A stretch of DNA of 47,256 nucleotides from Chara braunii (lineage: Eukaryota; Streptophyta; Charophyceae; Charales; Characeae): contig BFEA01000065.1 of assembly GCA_003427395.1 (NCBI GenBank), positions 1,029,462-1,076,717 of the forward strand. The letters run 5' to 3'. The notes under the pieces were generated by a model. It was not told the origin of the DNA. It worked only from the letters and a program-made list of their open reading frames with translations, and made no database searches. The position numbers and the translations under genes are program-made. Below, in pieces: positions 33,340-44,333 of the stretch (positions are counted from its first letter, which is position 1; every line of letters begins with the position of its first letter).

Positions 33340-33401
33340 GCTTAGCCCTATTGGTTACAACATCGAACTACCAGCATGCAGATCCCGAGATCAAGACCAG
33401 C
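33340..33401 (+). tRNA. Arg-like tRNA relic in copy B
   Basis: GCTTAGCCCTATTGGTTA at the A-box position and GAGATCAAGACC at the B-box position. It is homologous to the minus-strand sequence at 7537-7465. No sound cloverleaf can be drawn. Confidence 0.4.
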
Positions 33402-33670
33402 AGCTAGCAGCGGAAGAGCACATGAGTGTACATTGGCAAAAACCCAAGGGGTCGAGGATCCCATAGGACTATCCCCCAAGGTTTTGCTAGGGTATCCGAC
33501 TGCGGACCCAACAAGTGGGACCAAGGCTGGGTTCCGACGGTTCCCCTCCCCAATCCGTTTTTTATTTTTTACTTTTTATTGCTATTCTTATTTTTAATTA
33601 TTTTTTATTTATTTTTATTTTTTTTCCATCTAGGATGAGGTCCGGTGCCGGTACCAGGACCGGTCGTGAG

Positions 33671-33731
33671 GCCCAAGAGCCTAGTCCAGTGGATACACCA
33701 CTGAACTGTGGAAATACAAACCTGTGTCCCA
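33671..33731 (+). tRNA. tRNA-like sequence joined to U6 in copy B
   Basis: CCTAGTCCAGTGGATA and AACTGTGGAAATACAAACC match the tRNA-like sequence at 7073-7004. Its 3' part runs directly into the U6-like start at 33732, where copy A has a spacer of about 60 nt. Confidence 0.4.
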
Positions 33732-33830
33732 GTCCTTCGGAACATCTGGTAAAATTGGAAGGATACAGAGGAGATTAGCATGGCCCCTGCACGAGTCTAA
33801 CTTGCATCAATAGAGAGGTCTAACCCCTTC
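33732..33830 (+). ncRNA. U6 snRNA-derived sequence, copy B
   Basis: This is the clearest U6 match in the window. The first 65 or so bases follow U6 with few changes, including AAAATTGGA, ATACAGAGGAGATTAGCATG and GCCCCTGC. The 3' third (CTTGCATCAATAGAGAGGTC) is more diverged but colinear. The ACAGAGA box reads ACAGAGG. There is no plant-type upstream sequence element or TATA at the usual distance and no T-run after it, so it is probably not a working gene. It is in the sense of the LTR. Confidence 0.9.
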
Positions 33831-35194
33831 TTCGCTTGCTGTGGTGAGTGTCGTCCTAGAAGGTAAGACAACGCACACTAGTGGGAGAGTGGTAGCATAG
33901 ATTAGAGAGGAAAAATATAATGCGGGAGAGCGCAGTACCACGAGAAGGGGAGCAGCAGAAACAACAAAAAGCAAGAGAGGAATGAACCTGGACATGAAGA
34001 TGTGCTAGATACATGCGAAAAGGGAGGGATACGACGAGGAGGTACTACCTATGGTGGGGGATGAAGGATGCATGTCCCGCCGGTTTCACGATGAAAGTGA
34101 CAGGGAGGAGGATGTAGACTGAGGTTTTCAGGGTGGGCGAACGAGAATCTGCAGTCAGATGGGAAGGAGGGTTAGTAGAAGGAGAGGAAGAAGAGAAAAA
34201 TGGTATGCCAAGGTGACGGGAGTACAACTATGGGGGGAAGAGAAAAGTCGATATTTCGCTCGATTCATTATAGAATCGAACGAAGTAAGGTGCTATTCTG
34301 GGGTTTTGATGATAGGCGAATCCAAATATGATGATAGTTTGAGCGCGGGGTTAGTAGAATGGGAGATTGGTAAAGAAGGGGCCACGCGGAGCTATGGAGG
34401 AAGCGAAAAAGAAAGGGGAGGAAAAAAGCGTTCTCACTCGTTAATAGGCGGATTTGGGCAAGGGAAGATTTAAACTGGGGGTTTTTTACCATTGCGAGTT
34501 GAATGGGAGCGTTAGTTTGCCCAATGGATTGTTGGTTTGGGCGCCAGGAAGATGATGGGCTGCGCGGAGCTATCGAGCAGCCTGATCATGACGGAGTGGA
34601 AGTTTGGAATCTCCCTCGATAATTAGCAGAAATAGGCGGATCATGGTGCGTTTTCGGGGTTTCTGGCTGCTGCGAGCTTAGTGGCGGTGTAGGATTTGAC
34701 TCGGGGCCAACGGATTTGGAGCTACGGTGTGCAGAGGATGCGTGAGTGGGGGGATGCCTTAAGGGGAATGTATCCCTTATTCCAGAGGAAGATTCAATCT
34801 CATGTTATACCCTTAATTATTTTGGCAGCGGGGCGGCTCGCTGGCCCATGCTGCTACATCTCGCTGTAGTCATCGCCATGATTGCGATCAGATGTTTGCT
34901 GGTAGTGTGCTAACTATTGCTTTTCGTCATTCCAGCCACAACGATCGTGCTCATCTTATAGGGATCATCTCGATCGTCGTATTCGCTTTGGTCATTCTAC
35001 TGCTCGGTGTCGTAACCTTCATTCTAACGCTGCTCTTCATCATGGACATGATGCTCATCTCTATAGTAATGCTCATGGAGTTTGTGATCCTGTTGTTTGT
35101 CACTATCGTTTTTCGGGCTTGTGCTCCCCGCCACGTTAGTCGGACTCATCCACTCAGTCGTAGTACTCTCGATCGTCTAGTGATGATACATAGG

Positions 35195-35195
35195 C

Positions 35196-35249
<54 letters not shown>

Positions 35250-35250
35250 A
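35195..35250. repeat. TA then GA microsatellite
   Basis: Alternating TA for about 18 bp passes into GA repeats with one interruption (AAAG). Confidence 0.95.
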
Positions 35251-36806
35251 TAAACATGGAAGGGGTGAGAGAGGGGAGTAGTAGGAGAGACAGGACTAGA
35301 CCAAGGAGAGGGAGAAACAGGAAGATGGGGTGCGTACCTGACCTCTTTTTCAAAGAGGATTCAGTCCGAACTTGCACATTGCTGAGAAAGAGGAGTGGTA
35401 AAGATAGAAAAGTGCTTACGTTGTTGTAAACTGGGACTGTAGCCAATCTGTCATGACCGCTGCGGTAGGGTGTTGTTGCTACTGTGGATTCGAGCCACCA
35501 CTGCTGTCGTAGGTTGTTATTTTAGTATTTTCAAAGTTCGCGGATTGTTGGGATAGATCTGGACGCTGCTGTAGTCTGTTCCTAGAATGAGGCCTCTCTT
35601 TTAGAAAATTGCAAGTTCGCCACTGTGTTTTCGTTTAGAACGATTATTTCTTTGTTGCTTGACGCTGAATTGTTTACTGCTGTGTCTTGCAGCCTTTGTT
35701 GAGTTACTGTGTATTTATTGCGCCTGTTGTACGTGGCCGCAAGGCTTATTGCATACAACCCACCTTATTGGCGTGTCCTTCCCTCTGTTGTTTGGTAGTA
35801 CGTTACTGCGCATGCAGCATTCTGTTCCGCCTTTTGCTGAAGTACATAGTAAATTTGTTGAGATCTGCTTACCTTTCAAATTAAGAGCACAGGGTAGAGG
35901 GTCGTGTTCTACATGAATGTGGTGTATCTAAGCTGCAAGGAGAGTTGATGAACGGGAGGGGAGATTGGTTGTGTGCCCGCGACGTTCAAACTACAGAGAT
36001 ATGACCTTACTATCCGCATAAGCGAGCTGATGAATGGTTGTCGTGACTACTGTGTAGGGCACCACAAGTTACTAAGACTACGAGTACTATTGAGATTTGC
36101 GGAGTAACGAGGAGGAAACTCGCTTCCTCCTCAGCTCTATAGACTATTGTAGCTGGAATTGTGAACATAGTGCCTGTTCAAAACCCGAGTTCGTGGCTGC
36201 AGTGACCTATGTGGGTTGCGACTGAGATCTGTTGTTGGGAGTCGGACTGGGGCTGGACTGCTGATTCAGCAGAGAGCGGGCTGCGGTCTCAGTGGTGTTT
36301 TGCTGCCTCTTCTGTTCTATTGCTCTCAGTGGCTTCAACTAGCACTGAGGATGAACCAACGATGCCCTTGCCGTCTGTCCATCGAAGACATAGGCAGCTC
36401 ATGAAGTTTCTTCTGGACTATGGCGGCGGCAGGGCATTTAGACTTCGGTGACAATAGTTGTTGTTTGTGCTCTCTTACTACCGCGACCTCTATTTTTACT
36501 TTGAAGTGGCCACAACATGTGCTCTTGGATCGCAGTCTGTGTATTCTGGGTCTTGGGCTGTGCTCCTTGCTGGCGTACTGCTGATCATTGCTGGTGAGTA
36601 GTAGGGAGTATTACTGTTATACTGTGCTTTTGTGGTCCTCCAACTACTGTGTTTTCTTTTTCTGCGCAGCTGTTGTGCCCCCTTATTTTCGTAGTTACGA
36701 GGTACTTGTTAAGCACCCCTGTGTGTTGCTGTTCCACGATACCTAGCAGTTGCGCACGATTGCTGGGCGCGCGGTCTCGGTGAATTGCTGCATCTTGACT
36801 GCATTC

Positions 36807-36836
36807 CGAATAGAGCACAGGGGTGTGCTCTATTCG
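36807..36836. repeat. perfect 13-bp hairpin with a GGGG loop
   Basis: CGAATAGAGCACA and TGTGCTCTATTCG are exact complements around a 4-nt loop. It is the tightest short hairpin in copy B outside the arrays. Confidence 0.9.
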
Positions 36837-37514
36837 AAAGTAGGCTTTCTAGGCTGAGTAATAGTGAGTGGTCAGAGGGGGCAACGCAGTAGCGTAGAGA
36901 AGTGATTAAGTTTCTGTCGGAGGATCATTGCTACCAAGTGGAGACCCGTCAGGGTACTGCTACATGAGTTTCAGCGGCGGTTTGACTTCGGCTGGCTGAC
37001 TTGTTACACGTTTTGGCCACCATTGCGGGGCCCTCAGGAGTTGAAGGCTATAAGGCCCTCTCACTGTGAGTTGAGTTGTCCCTCTCTTGGAACTCGAGAG
37101 TCTAATCTTTCTACTTCTATCCTTCTTACTCCAAGTCTAGTCTGAGGTTACGAGGGGAAGGCGGCAGGCGGGATCGTAACCCGTAGGACCGCAACAAGAC
37201 CTTTTGGGAGGTCCACCCACCGATTGCGGGAGCTCTGTCGGAGCCCAGGAGGGGTTCTGGAGACAGGGAACTTCAAGTATAATTTCGTCTAACATGTGTG
37301 ATCCCTTCCCCTTACTGTTATCCCCTGGGTATCTAAATACAACTACGAAAGGTTATTACTTCTTTTTGTTTTATTATGTATGTCAGGACATGCTTTGGAA
37401 AGAGTAAATCAACGAGTATATATGAGAGTTCAGACACTTTGAACAAATTCAGACAAAGTAAACTGGGGGAAGGCGGAAGAAAGGTGTTTTGCATGTGTTA
37501 ACTGGGTCAACCCA

Positions 37515-38767
37515 AGGCTGAGCTCCCCTAGGTTGGTGTGGGCCCAGGGCTATGTTTATTTATGTTTGTTGGGTTGACTGTGTGATCTTTGAGGGCTGGG
37601 CCTATCCTAGGTTGGACGGACCAGTCGCTGTTTTCTTTGGGGTTTCTGAACAGGAGGATGAACGCCCTAGGTTGGGAAGTCTCGGATTCCTGGTGTTTCT
37701 TTTGATGGGCTTGAGGTGTGTCTTCTTCTGAGGGGAACAAAGGCATGACACTTAGTGTACCCTTAGGTTAGGGCGGATTAGTCATAAGCCATGAACCAAA
37801 TGGCTAACCAAAGTATAAAATTTGATATATATATTATTGAACTTATACTTTCTGACAGACCGGGCACCCTAGGTTGGGAAAGCCAATCAGTAAGTCAGGT
37901 AGTACAAAAGGAGAAGAGAACTGGATGAAGAATATAATGGAGGTAACTTGGGCAGACTTAGTGTACCCTTAGGTTAGGGTGGCTTAGTCATATGCTCGTG
38001 ATAACATAAAGGATCAGAGAGTTCGTATAAAATTGTTTCTATTTTCCCTTCTTAACACAAGGCAGGGTTGGATGTTTCCCTAGGTTGGGTAGGTCTGACA
38101 TCTCCCTAAGAAGAAAGGAAAATCATAAAGTTTGTATGAAGTATTTATGGTTGTTTAAACTATTGTTACGGAGGCTAAGTGTACCCTTAGGTTAGGGCGG
38201 CTTAGTCATACGTCGTTTGTACTTGTTCAGGCAGATCAGACGTACCCTTAGGTTAGGGCGGTCTGGTCGCATTGCCTTATGTAACTTAAACTGCTTAGGC
38301 TAGCTAGGCGTACCCCTAGGTTGGGGCGGCCTAGTGATATGCCCTTGTCGTTGATGTTCTGTGGGTTGGACGTACCATTAGGTTAGAGAGGTCCAACCAT
38401 TCGTCGTTTGTGTTTGTTTAGGAAGGTTACGCATACCCCTAGGTTGGGGCAGTTTAACTTTATGCCATATGTAACTTTGTATAAGGCTGGCTACGCACAC
38501 CCCTAGGTTGGGGCAGTCTAGTCCTATGCTTCCTGTCGTCAGTTAAGCATAAGTCATGCACACCCCTTAGGTTAGGGCGGTCTGGTCATATGCTTTATGT
38601 TTATGGTTTACGTTGTGTCGGGCATACCCCTAGGTTGGGGCAGTCTAGACATATGTTTTTGTCATGTGTTGGGCATACCCTTAGGTTAGGGCAGTCCAAT
38701 TGTGTGTACTCTTACTTGTTTATTTAGGCAGGTCAGACATACCCTTAGGTTAAGGCCTTGTCAGACC
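37515..38767 (+). repeat. hairpin array II, copy B: about 17 units with a TTAGGTTAGGG-type core
   Basis: The conserved core is ACCCTTAGGTTAGGGCG or ACCCCTAGGTTGGGGCG, flanked by arms that change from unit to unit and stay complementary: 38234-38241/38261-38268 (GATCAGAC/GTCTGGTC, one G-T), 38304-38309/38329-38334 (CTAGGC/GCCTAG) and 38364-38371/38391-38398 (GGTTGGAC/GTCCAACC). The gap between arms is 19 nt in these. Inside it CCCT/AGGG or CCCC/GGGG forms an inner stem around TAGGTT. Units before 38160 are weaker. Confidence 0.9.
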
Positions 38768-39139
38768 ATATGCCATAAGAGAGGGGGACGTAAAAAGGGA
38801 AGAACCGAGTGATTTAACGAACTACTGGGACTAAACTGATGTGGGATTGTGAGAGATGTTTGTGTATGCATGCTTGTGGGCTCTCACTCTGGAGCATCTT
38901 TTCGATAGGTTAGTTTTTTTTGGATGCTCGTTGAGTGCCGGAGCCATAGGCAGATAGGATGGATGATGGGAGGGAAGCTTGGGATAAGATAGGGCTGACC
39001 CTGCTAGGAGTTAGGATCAGTGTTAGCTCACGGTCTCACCTAGAGATCGTGCAGGCTGTCATTGGTTCTGAATTATCAAACAGGTGTCAGAAGTTAATCC
39101 CAAGTATAGCTTCGGTTTGTATCTCTGTTTTCAGTTTTG

Positions 39140-39330
39140 TATAAATCTTGGTAGCCTCCTGTTCCTACGGGAAGCGTTGCCGAAATTTCTACAAATCTAA
39201 AAGAGTTAGTTAAATTTGGGCCCATGGAAGTTCTGAAAAGACACTTTTCCTACGGGAAGCGCTGCTGAAATTTTATAAAATTTAATGAGTCAGAATATTT
39301 ATGGCTAAGGGAAACTTGGCAATCCACCCT
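39140..39330 (+). repeat. array I remnant, copy B
   Basis: Two units related to the complement of array I (GGGAAGCGTTGCCGAAATTT and GGGAAGCGCTGCTGAAATTT) about 90 bp apart. Confidence 0.65.
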
Positions 39331-40952
39331 GAGTAGGGGAGATGCTGCCGACATTCTCCGCGACTTAGTGTCAATAATGAGGTTAAAAGAGAGGTTAGTA
39401 AATGAGTTAGGCTATGAGTGATGCACGTTCTTCATTTGGTTTAAGCGTAATAGTGTTTTTTTTTTACCTGAACTGTGGTGCAGGTTTACATTTTCAATTG
39501 AAGGCTTGAATTGTTCGGCCTGATCCTATAAAGGGTCACTCTTCTGTTACCTTTTGATAACAGTTCGGTTTTCGGCTCAACTCTAATTCACTTTTGCCAC
39601 TTAACGTAAAAAACTTTAGCCGTGTGGTTTGATTTATTGATTGTGTTTTTACCCGAACTTTAATTGAATGGCCATTTAATAAAGATGCTGAGTACTTTAC
39701 TTTGAGAGTTGCGCAAAGAGTGAGGTTTGTATGGCTAAAGCGAGAGGTGTGAGCGCAAATAAAGGTTGAAGTTGACCCCGTGTAGTGTGTGCTCTGTTGA
39801 TGTGGATTTTTTATGTGATTACAGGTATGTTCTGTGAATTGAAGTCCAAACTTGGTTTTGCATATGATTATATGTGTATATATATATTTGAAGGAAGCCG
39901 CACCGTGATTGTGAGAGTGATCGTCTTCTAGCTCATGACTTTTATATCATGTTTCTTGTATTCGTCCGACTCATTGAGGCCGTGCATAAATGATTAAGTA
40001 AGCCTTGTACTGAGAGAAAAGGAAGGATCCCCTTTGACCTTTTGCCTTTTAGAATTACTATGGTCGGACGTTGTAGTCCGTGGCAACCGTGAAAGTCAAA
40101 CCCCTTGAGATTTGACCGCCACGACAGCTCATAGTTGTTTACTCAACCCCTCTTCACAGGGGGCAGAAAAGGGTGTGGTTTTCAACCGCACATGACGATT
40201 GTCTGGCATCGAGAGATTACCCCTCAAAGCGTCTGTCAGCTGACGCTTGAGTGTCGAGCGCGACCCTCGAGATTATCAAGGGCCGCGGGGCTACGAGTAC
40301 CGTGTTGTACCCCGTCAGCGCGAATGCTTGCGCATGCCCGCATGATTAATATAAGAAGGTCTCGCGCACGCGCCATTTTATATTAAGTTCAGCGCCCGAT
40401 GCTTATCTGATTTTCTTTTAAGGTTATGAGTCGGATACTGAAGGGCTTAGGAGTATTGTTGTGTTGTGGCGTTGTTTGCGGTGTTAGTCTTGTGTGTGTC
40501 TAGGTGTTATGTGTGGTAAGTGTGAGTATTGTGGAGTAACGCGTGGGGTGAATGAAGCATCCTAGTCGACCGACGTCGAGTCGCGTTTGGAACTTCAGCC
40601 CCCCGGTGCGGCGATTCGCGTGCGGGTCCGATTTCGGGCGTTCGACCGCGTGTACCCCCTATGCTACAGCGAGCGAGAAACGCCCTCGGCTGGGCCACCT
40701 CTGCAATTGCATACAAAAAGCCTTCGCATGTGGTTCAGTAGCTCGGCAAGGATACGCCCACCTAAGGGATGGTGACAACTCCGACAGGTGGACGTAAGCG
40801 GTGCCTCTCGTGACCCTGTCCTTTCGTAGGGGCTCGCGAGAGGTACGGCTGACGCACTCGGCCGGAGCGGCAAATGCTCTCCGCGACAAGTCCTGCTAAA
40901 TCCTGCGTGACGCGGCTGGGAAGGTCCCCGTGCGGGACCGATGCGCTCGACA

Positions 40953-42135
40953 GTACCTTGACGTGGACCGGCCCTGTTGGTGCCTGCTTCGGCAAAAAGG
41001 TGCGCCACAAGGCTTTCCATTGGTCCACGCAGGCTCGGCGCCCTGCTGTACAGCAGAGCACAACTGGCCTGTGGCCGTGGTAGCCGCCAGATTCGCCTTG
41101 GAACGCGAAGGTAGAGGACGGGCGTTGTCTTTTCTATTGCGCGGCAAGTGCCCCTCGATCGGGTAATGGGTTAGGTGCACGGCGGGGTTCCGCTGTCACT
41201 ATCAAACAGAAAATAAATAAGGAAAGAAAAAGGGAAAAGAAAGATAAAAAGTGAAGGGAGGGCGTACATCAGATCCGCGCACTGATCTTGACCTCCATCT
41301 TTTGTTTGGGAAAATCTAGCGGCTTCTTGGTGGCAGCGCTATAGGTTTATCTTATTACTATTTCATGTCACTGTCCTTATCACTATTATTAAGCTTTTTT
41401 TTATTTTTTTTCTGTGCCTGTCGTTTTGCGGGGCCAACGGTTCAATTTTGAACTGTGGTCGTCGTCTGATGGCCTAGAATGGCCGACCCTTCGTATATCG
41501 CATGGAACTGAGCTGTCCGGTTGAGTGCTACTAACTGGGACCTCAAAAGGGGTGACCCGCGACCGCGTTGGTAGGAGGTTTATCACCCTCCATGGAGAGT
41601 CATAAGCCCCCTTTTTGCCATGGGACACAACTACCCAATAGGGGTAGACAAACGTCGTGTTTTGAAGGGAAAAGTGTGTTTTCGGTATCCCGTTTAGGAC
41701 CTCTGATCTCCGGACCGTGGTCGCACTGCGCTGGCAGTAACTTAGTAAATTCGGACAGTGCTCCGACCGTTGAGTTTCGGCCTCTCGTATTTTCTAAACT
41801 ATTTAGTTTTATCTTGTTTATATTTTGGAGCGTTAAAACTACTAATGTGAAGAAATTGAAGAATGCCTATTTGAACTTTTCATTTAGAACGTGGGGATCA
41901 TGGAGAGTGGCGAGCCTATAAAGGGTGAGGCAGATGAGTCTTTGGCTGTGAGCAGATAGCTGTGAGCAGGCCATTTTTTTATGCTGACGTTGCCGGCCTG
42001 AAGAAAGTGAGTGGGACTGCTTACACACGCGTTGAGTATCGGGCTGAGTGTTCTGGCTAAGCGACTATGTCACGTAGCAATGGTTTTTTTGGCTATAGGC
42101 CAAGGCACTTAAAGTTTTAATGGAGCTGGGCGCCT
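40953..42135. other. unassigned stretch after copy B
   Basis: No PBS follows the LTR end at 40952, so B is not an intact 5' LTR here. GC-rich to about 41170, then AT-richer. A TATAAAG at 41917-41923 lies 213 bp before the ORF at 42136, and a GCTGTGAGCAG string is repeated near 41947. Confidence 0.4.
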
Positions 42136-42588
42136 ATGCGTGAAGAGGGAGTTACGGTGGATGTCTACCTGAGTTATAGCAAGAGTGAAGGGCAGGCTAG
42201 ATTGAAAATCAATGTCTACGGGGGGAAGGAGCAAGAGATGACGGAAGATGCAAAAATACAGGGTGTGGTCACCGAGGCTCGTAGCAGGGCAGAACGGAGA
42301 TGCAGACGAGACGGGGTGACCGCGACGTTGCGAGTTACCGTTACTTACCATAAGGAGGAGACGTCCACGAGCACGACAGAGAGGGAGCAACAAGAACTGG
42401 ACCAGGACTCTGAGGCTGAGTTCGAAGCTAGCGAGGACCTGACCCAGTCCTGGTACGGGTTGGAACAGTGGAGGAGAGAGCACCCGCCAGCTGAGTCTGT
42501 GGAGCACAGGCCCGAGGCCAGTTCGGCCCAGGGCAGAACGAGGCCTACAGAGGCTGGACCATCTAGCGCGGAGGCTAGTGGAATGTAG
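42136..42588 (+). CDS. hypothetical 150-residue ORF
   Basis: I do not recognise this protein. An in-frame stop lies 18 bp upstream, so the ATG at 42136 is the first possible start; it ends at TAG 42586-42588. The first 75 residues alternate polar and hydrophobic (VTVDVYLSYS, ATLRVTVTYH) as in beta strands, with a charged middle (EARSRAERRCRRDG). The rest is Glu/Ser/Pro-rich and disordered (QQELDQDSEAEFEASED). No signal peptide or membrane segment. It could be a fragment of an element ORF, a host exon or chance. Its composition looks more protein-like than neighbouring ORFs. Confidence 0.35.
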   Translation: MREEGVTVDVYLSYSKSEGQARLKINVYGGKEQEMTEDAKIQGVVTEARSRAERRCRRDGVTATLRVTVTYHKEETSTSTTEREQQELDQDSEAEFEASEDLTQSWYGLEQWRREHPPAESVEHRPEASSAQGRTRPTEAGPSSAEASGM

Positions 42589-44333
42589 GACTGAACCCTA
42601 GGCGGTTACGCACGTATGCGGGCAACACGTGCACGGTCGGGGGGGCAGTAAGAAGGAAGAGAGTCAAAGAAGAAAAAAAAAGAAAAAAGGGAGGTGAGCG
42701 AGACAGAGGAGCTCTCCAATGCAGTCGATGTCAAATGCTGCCAGGGTGCTTGTGTAATGCGTGAGCCTACTGCGGTTGTCAGGGGAGAGACAAAGGGAGA
42801 GACAAAACGAGGGAGCAAGATAGGATGAGGGAGAGAGAGAGCTCGAAAAGGTCAAACGAACGAAAGTATGTGGAGAAGCTTAGGAGGAAGGAGAAACTGA
42901 GCCCATGAGGTCATCGTGGTTAATTGACACACTGCAGTTTGGCCATGACCGAGAGAAGGTGGGCTGGTTTTCTCTGTGCACCAGGGTGCTAACCTCGTTG
43001 TAAGTGTGTAGTATTGGATGTTAATCCTTTGTTTGTTCTCCTTTGGTCTGTGCTTTGGTCCGAGAACTCCCGTCGCAGGGTCCTTTGTTGTTGCCACCAA
43101 TCTCCTGCTGAATAAGGAAAACGGAGGGGCGCCGCACGCGATCCGCAAAGGTAAAAACGTGATTGGTGTAACAGTGTACTTATCATCGTCTGCGTGCGGG
43201 ATAGAGAGAAGGGAGACATGCGAGAGGATAAGCGCTCACGCGAGTGGCGTGATGCTCACAGGGAAGAAGAGACAACTTACTTGAAAGAGTTTGCTCGTGA
43301 GCCCACTGCGGATTTCAACACCTTTTCACAACATGAAGCTTAACTCGACTTCAACGCGACATTCGTCTGTTTTTCGTTTCTTGATGCTCGAATAGTTGAG
43401 AGAGAACGTACAGGTTACTCACCGCATTGAACGAGGGTTAAGAAGGGGCTGAACGTACTTAAGGCGCATTCGTGGCTATGGTGCCGCGAGTATTTGAGTT
43501 TCTCAGGCTTAATGTCTGTCACCCGCTCTCTTTCAGTTTGCTCCACTTTGACTGGTAACTCAGTTACAAGTTGTGGAGGAGCGGGGGATAAGATCTGCTA
43601 GCACTGGGTAGAGAAAGTTTCGTACGAGAGAGAGAGGGCGAGAGCTACAGCATGGTTAAAATTAATAAGGGTCTCCGGAGTGAATTTAGTGTTGGGGTTG
43701 TCGCTTGTTCAACTGTCAATCGTGGATCAATCTGATTTGGAACCCCTTCCGTGCGAGCATCCTCGATCGTAGAGGATATGTGACTGCTATCATGGACGAG
43801 TGAGTAGTCTACCTATGCCAAACTAGAATAATCTCGGAGGCGAAAGCTGACTTGTGGTGTGAATCACAAGCTTGGATTGGATGAGTCGCGCAAGGGACTA
43901 TCAGAGTAAGGGTATCTCAACTCTTGGTTACTGGGTGGTGGATAAAGATACCGATTTTTTGTAAGTTGTTCGAGGCTCAGGCTTAAGATCCTCTCGGTAA
44001 AAGGCGAACGACTCTTAACTAAAGAAAAAGTTCAGACAAATGAATATGAATGAATAATTTAGATAAAACAACCCCAATGGGTTGTATGTATATAAATGAA
44101 TAAGACTTAAATAAATAACATCAAGCACATAGTCTTATTTGAGCCGACACTTAACATGCTTACATAGATGAAATCTTGATGCAAATCAATGAATTTCGCA
44201 GATAGACGGCAAGGTATAATCTCAAAATGGTAAACTCAAATGCTTGAATAGATAAAATGTTACATGTCTTCTCCTTACAAGAATCCTTAGAAAATACTTC
44301 TTTCTTGGCCAAGCTATTTCCTACCGCTAGCGT
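42589..44333. other. unassigned stretch before copy C
   Basis: Purine-rich at 42640-42860 (GA-rich). No further credible ORF. AT-rich from 44030, with a small ACAACCC...GGGTTGT hairpin near 44068. No similarity to the other repeats was noticed. Confidence 0.4.

Larger units (their letters stand above)
33831..37100. other. non-coding middle of copy B
   Basis: No credible gene. ORFs include a hydrophobic 129-codon frame (34892-35281) built on CAT-like repeats that runs into a microsatellite. A CTG/TTG-rich stretch at 35450-36720 is the likely inverted counterpart of the CAG/CAA-rich tract at 4340-4900. Confidence 0.5.
30231..40952 (+). mobile_element. inverted, diverged long LTR copy B
   Basis: Its right end is the complement of the conserved block (CTCGACA at 40952), and its left end (TGACGATCA at 30234) is related to the LTR start of the element. 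In between, in the same order as A but on the opposite strand, it has a TATA motif (30405), array III (about 30555-30700), the tRNA-like and U6 module (33195-33830), array II (37515-38767) and array I (about 39140-39330). Matches are patchy; much of 33840-37100 cannot be aligned to A by eye. It is about 10.7 kb long with no internal region or PBS after it, so it looks like a solo LTR of a related, older family. Confidence 0.7.

Noticed and set aside
34892-35281. 129-residue hydrophobic ORF resembling a membrane protein
   Set aside because: The hydrophobicity comes from CAT/ATC-rich repeats, the frame ends in the TA/GA microsatellite, and it has no counterpart in the other LTR copies.
37515-38767. 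Internal telomere repeat tract
   Set aside because: The TTAGGTTAGGG-like strings are single cores within spaced hairpin units, not head-to-tail telomere repeats.
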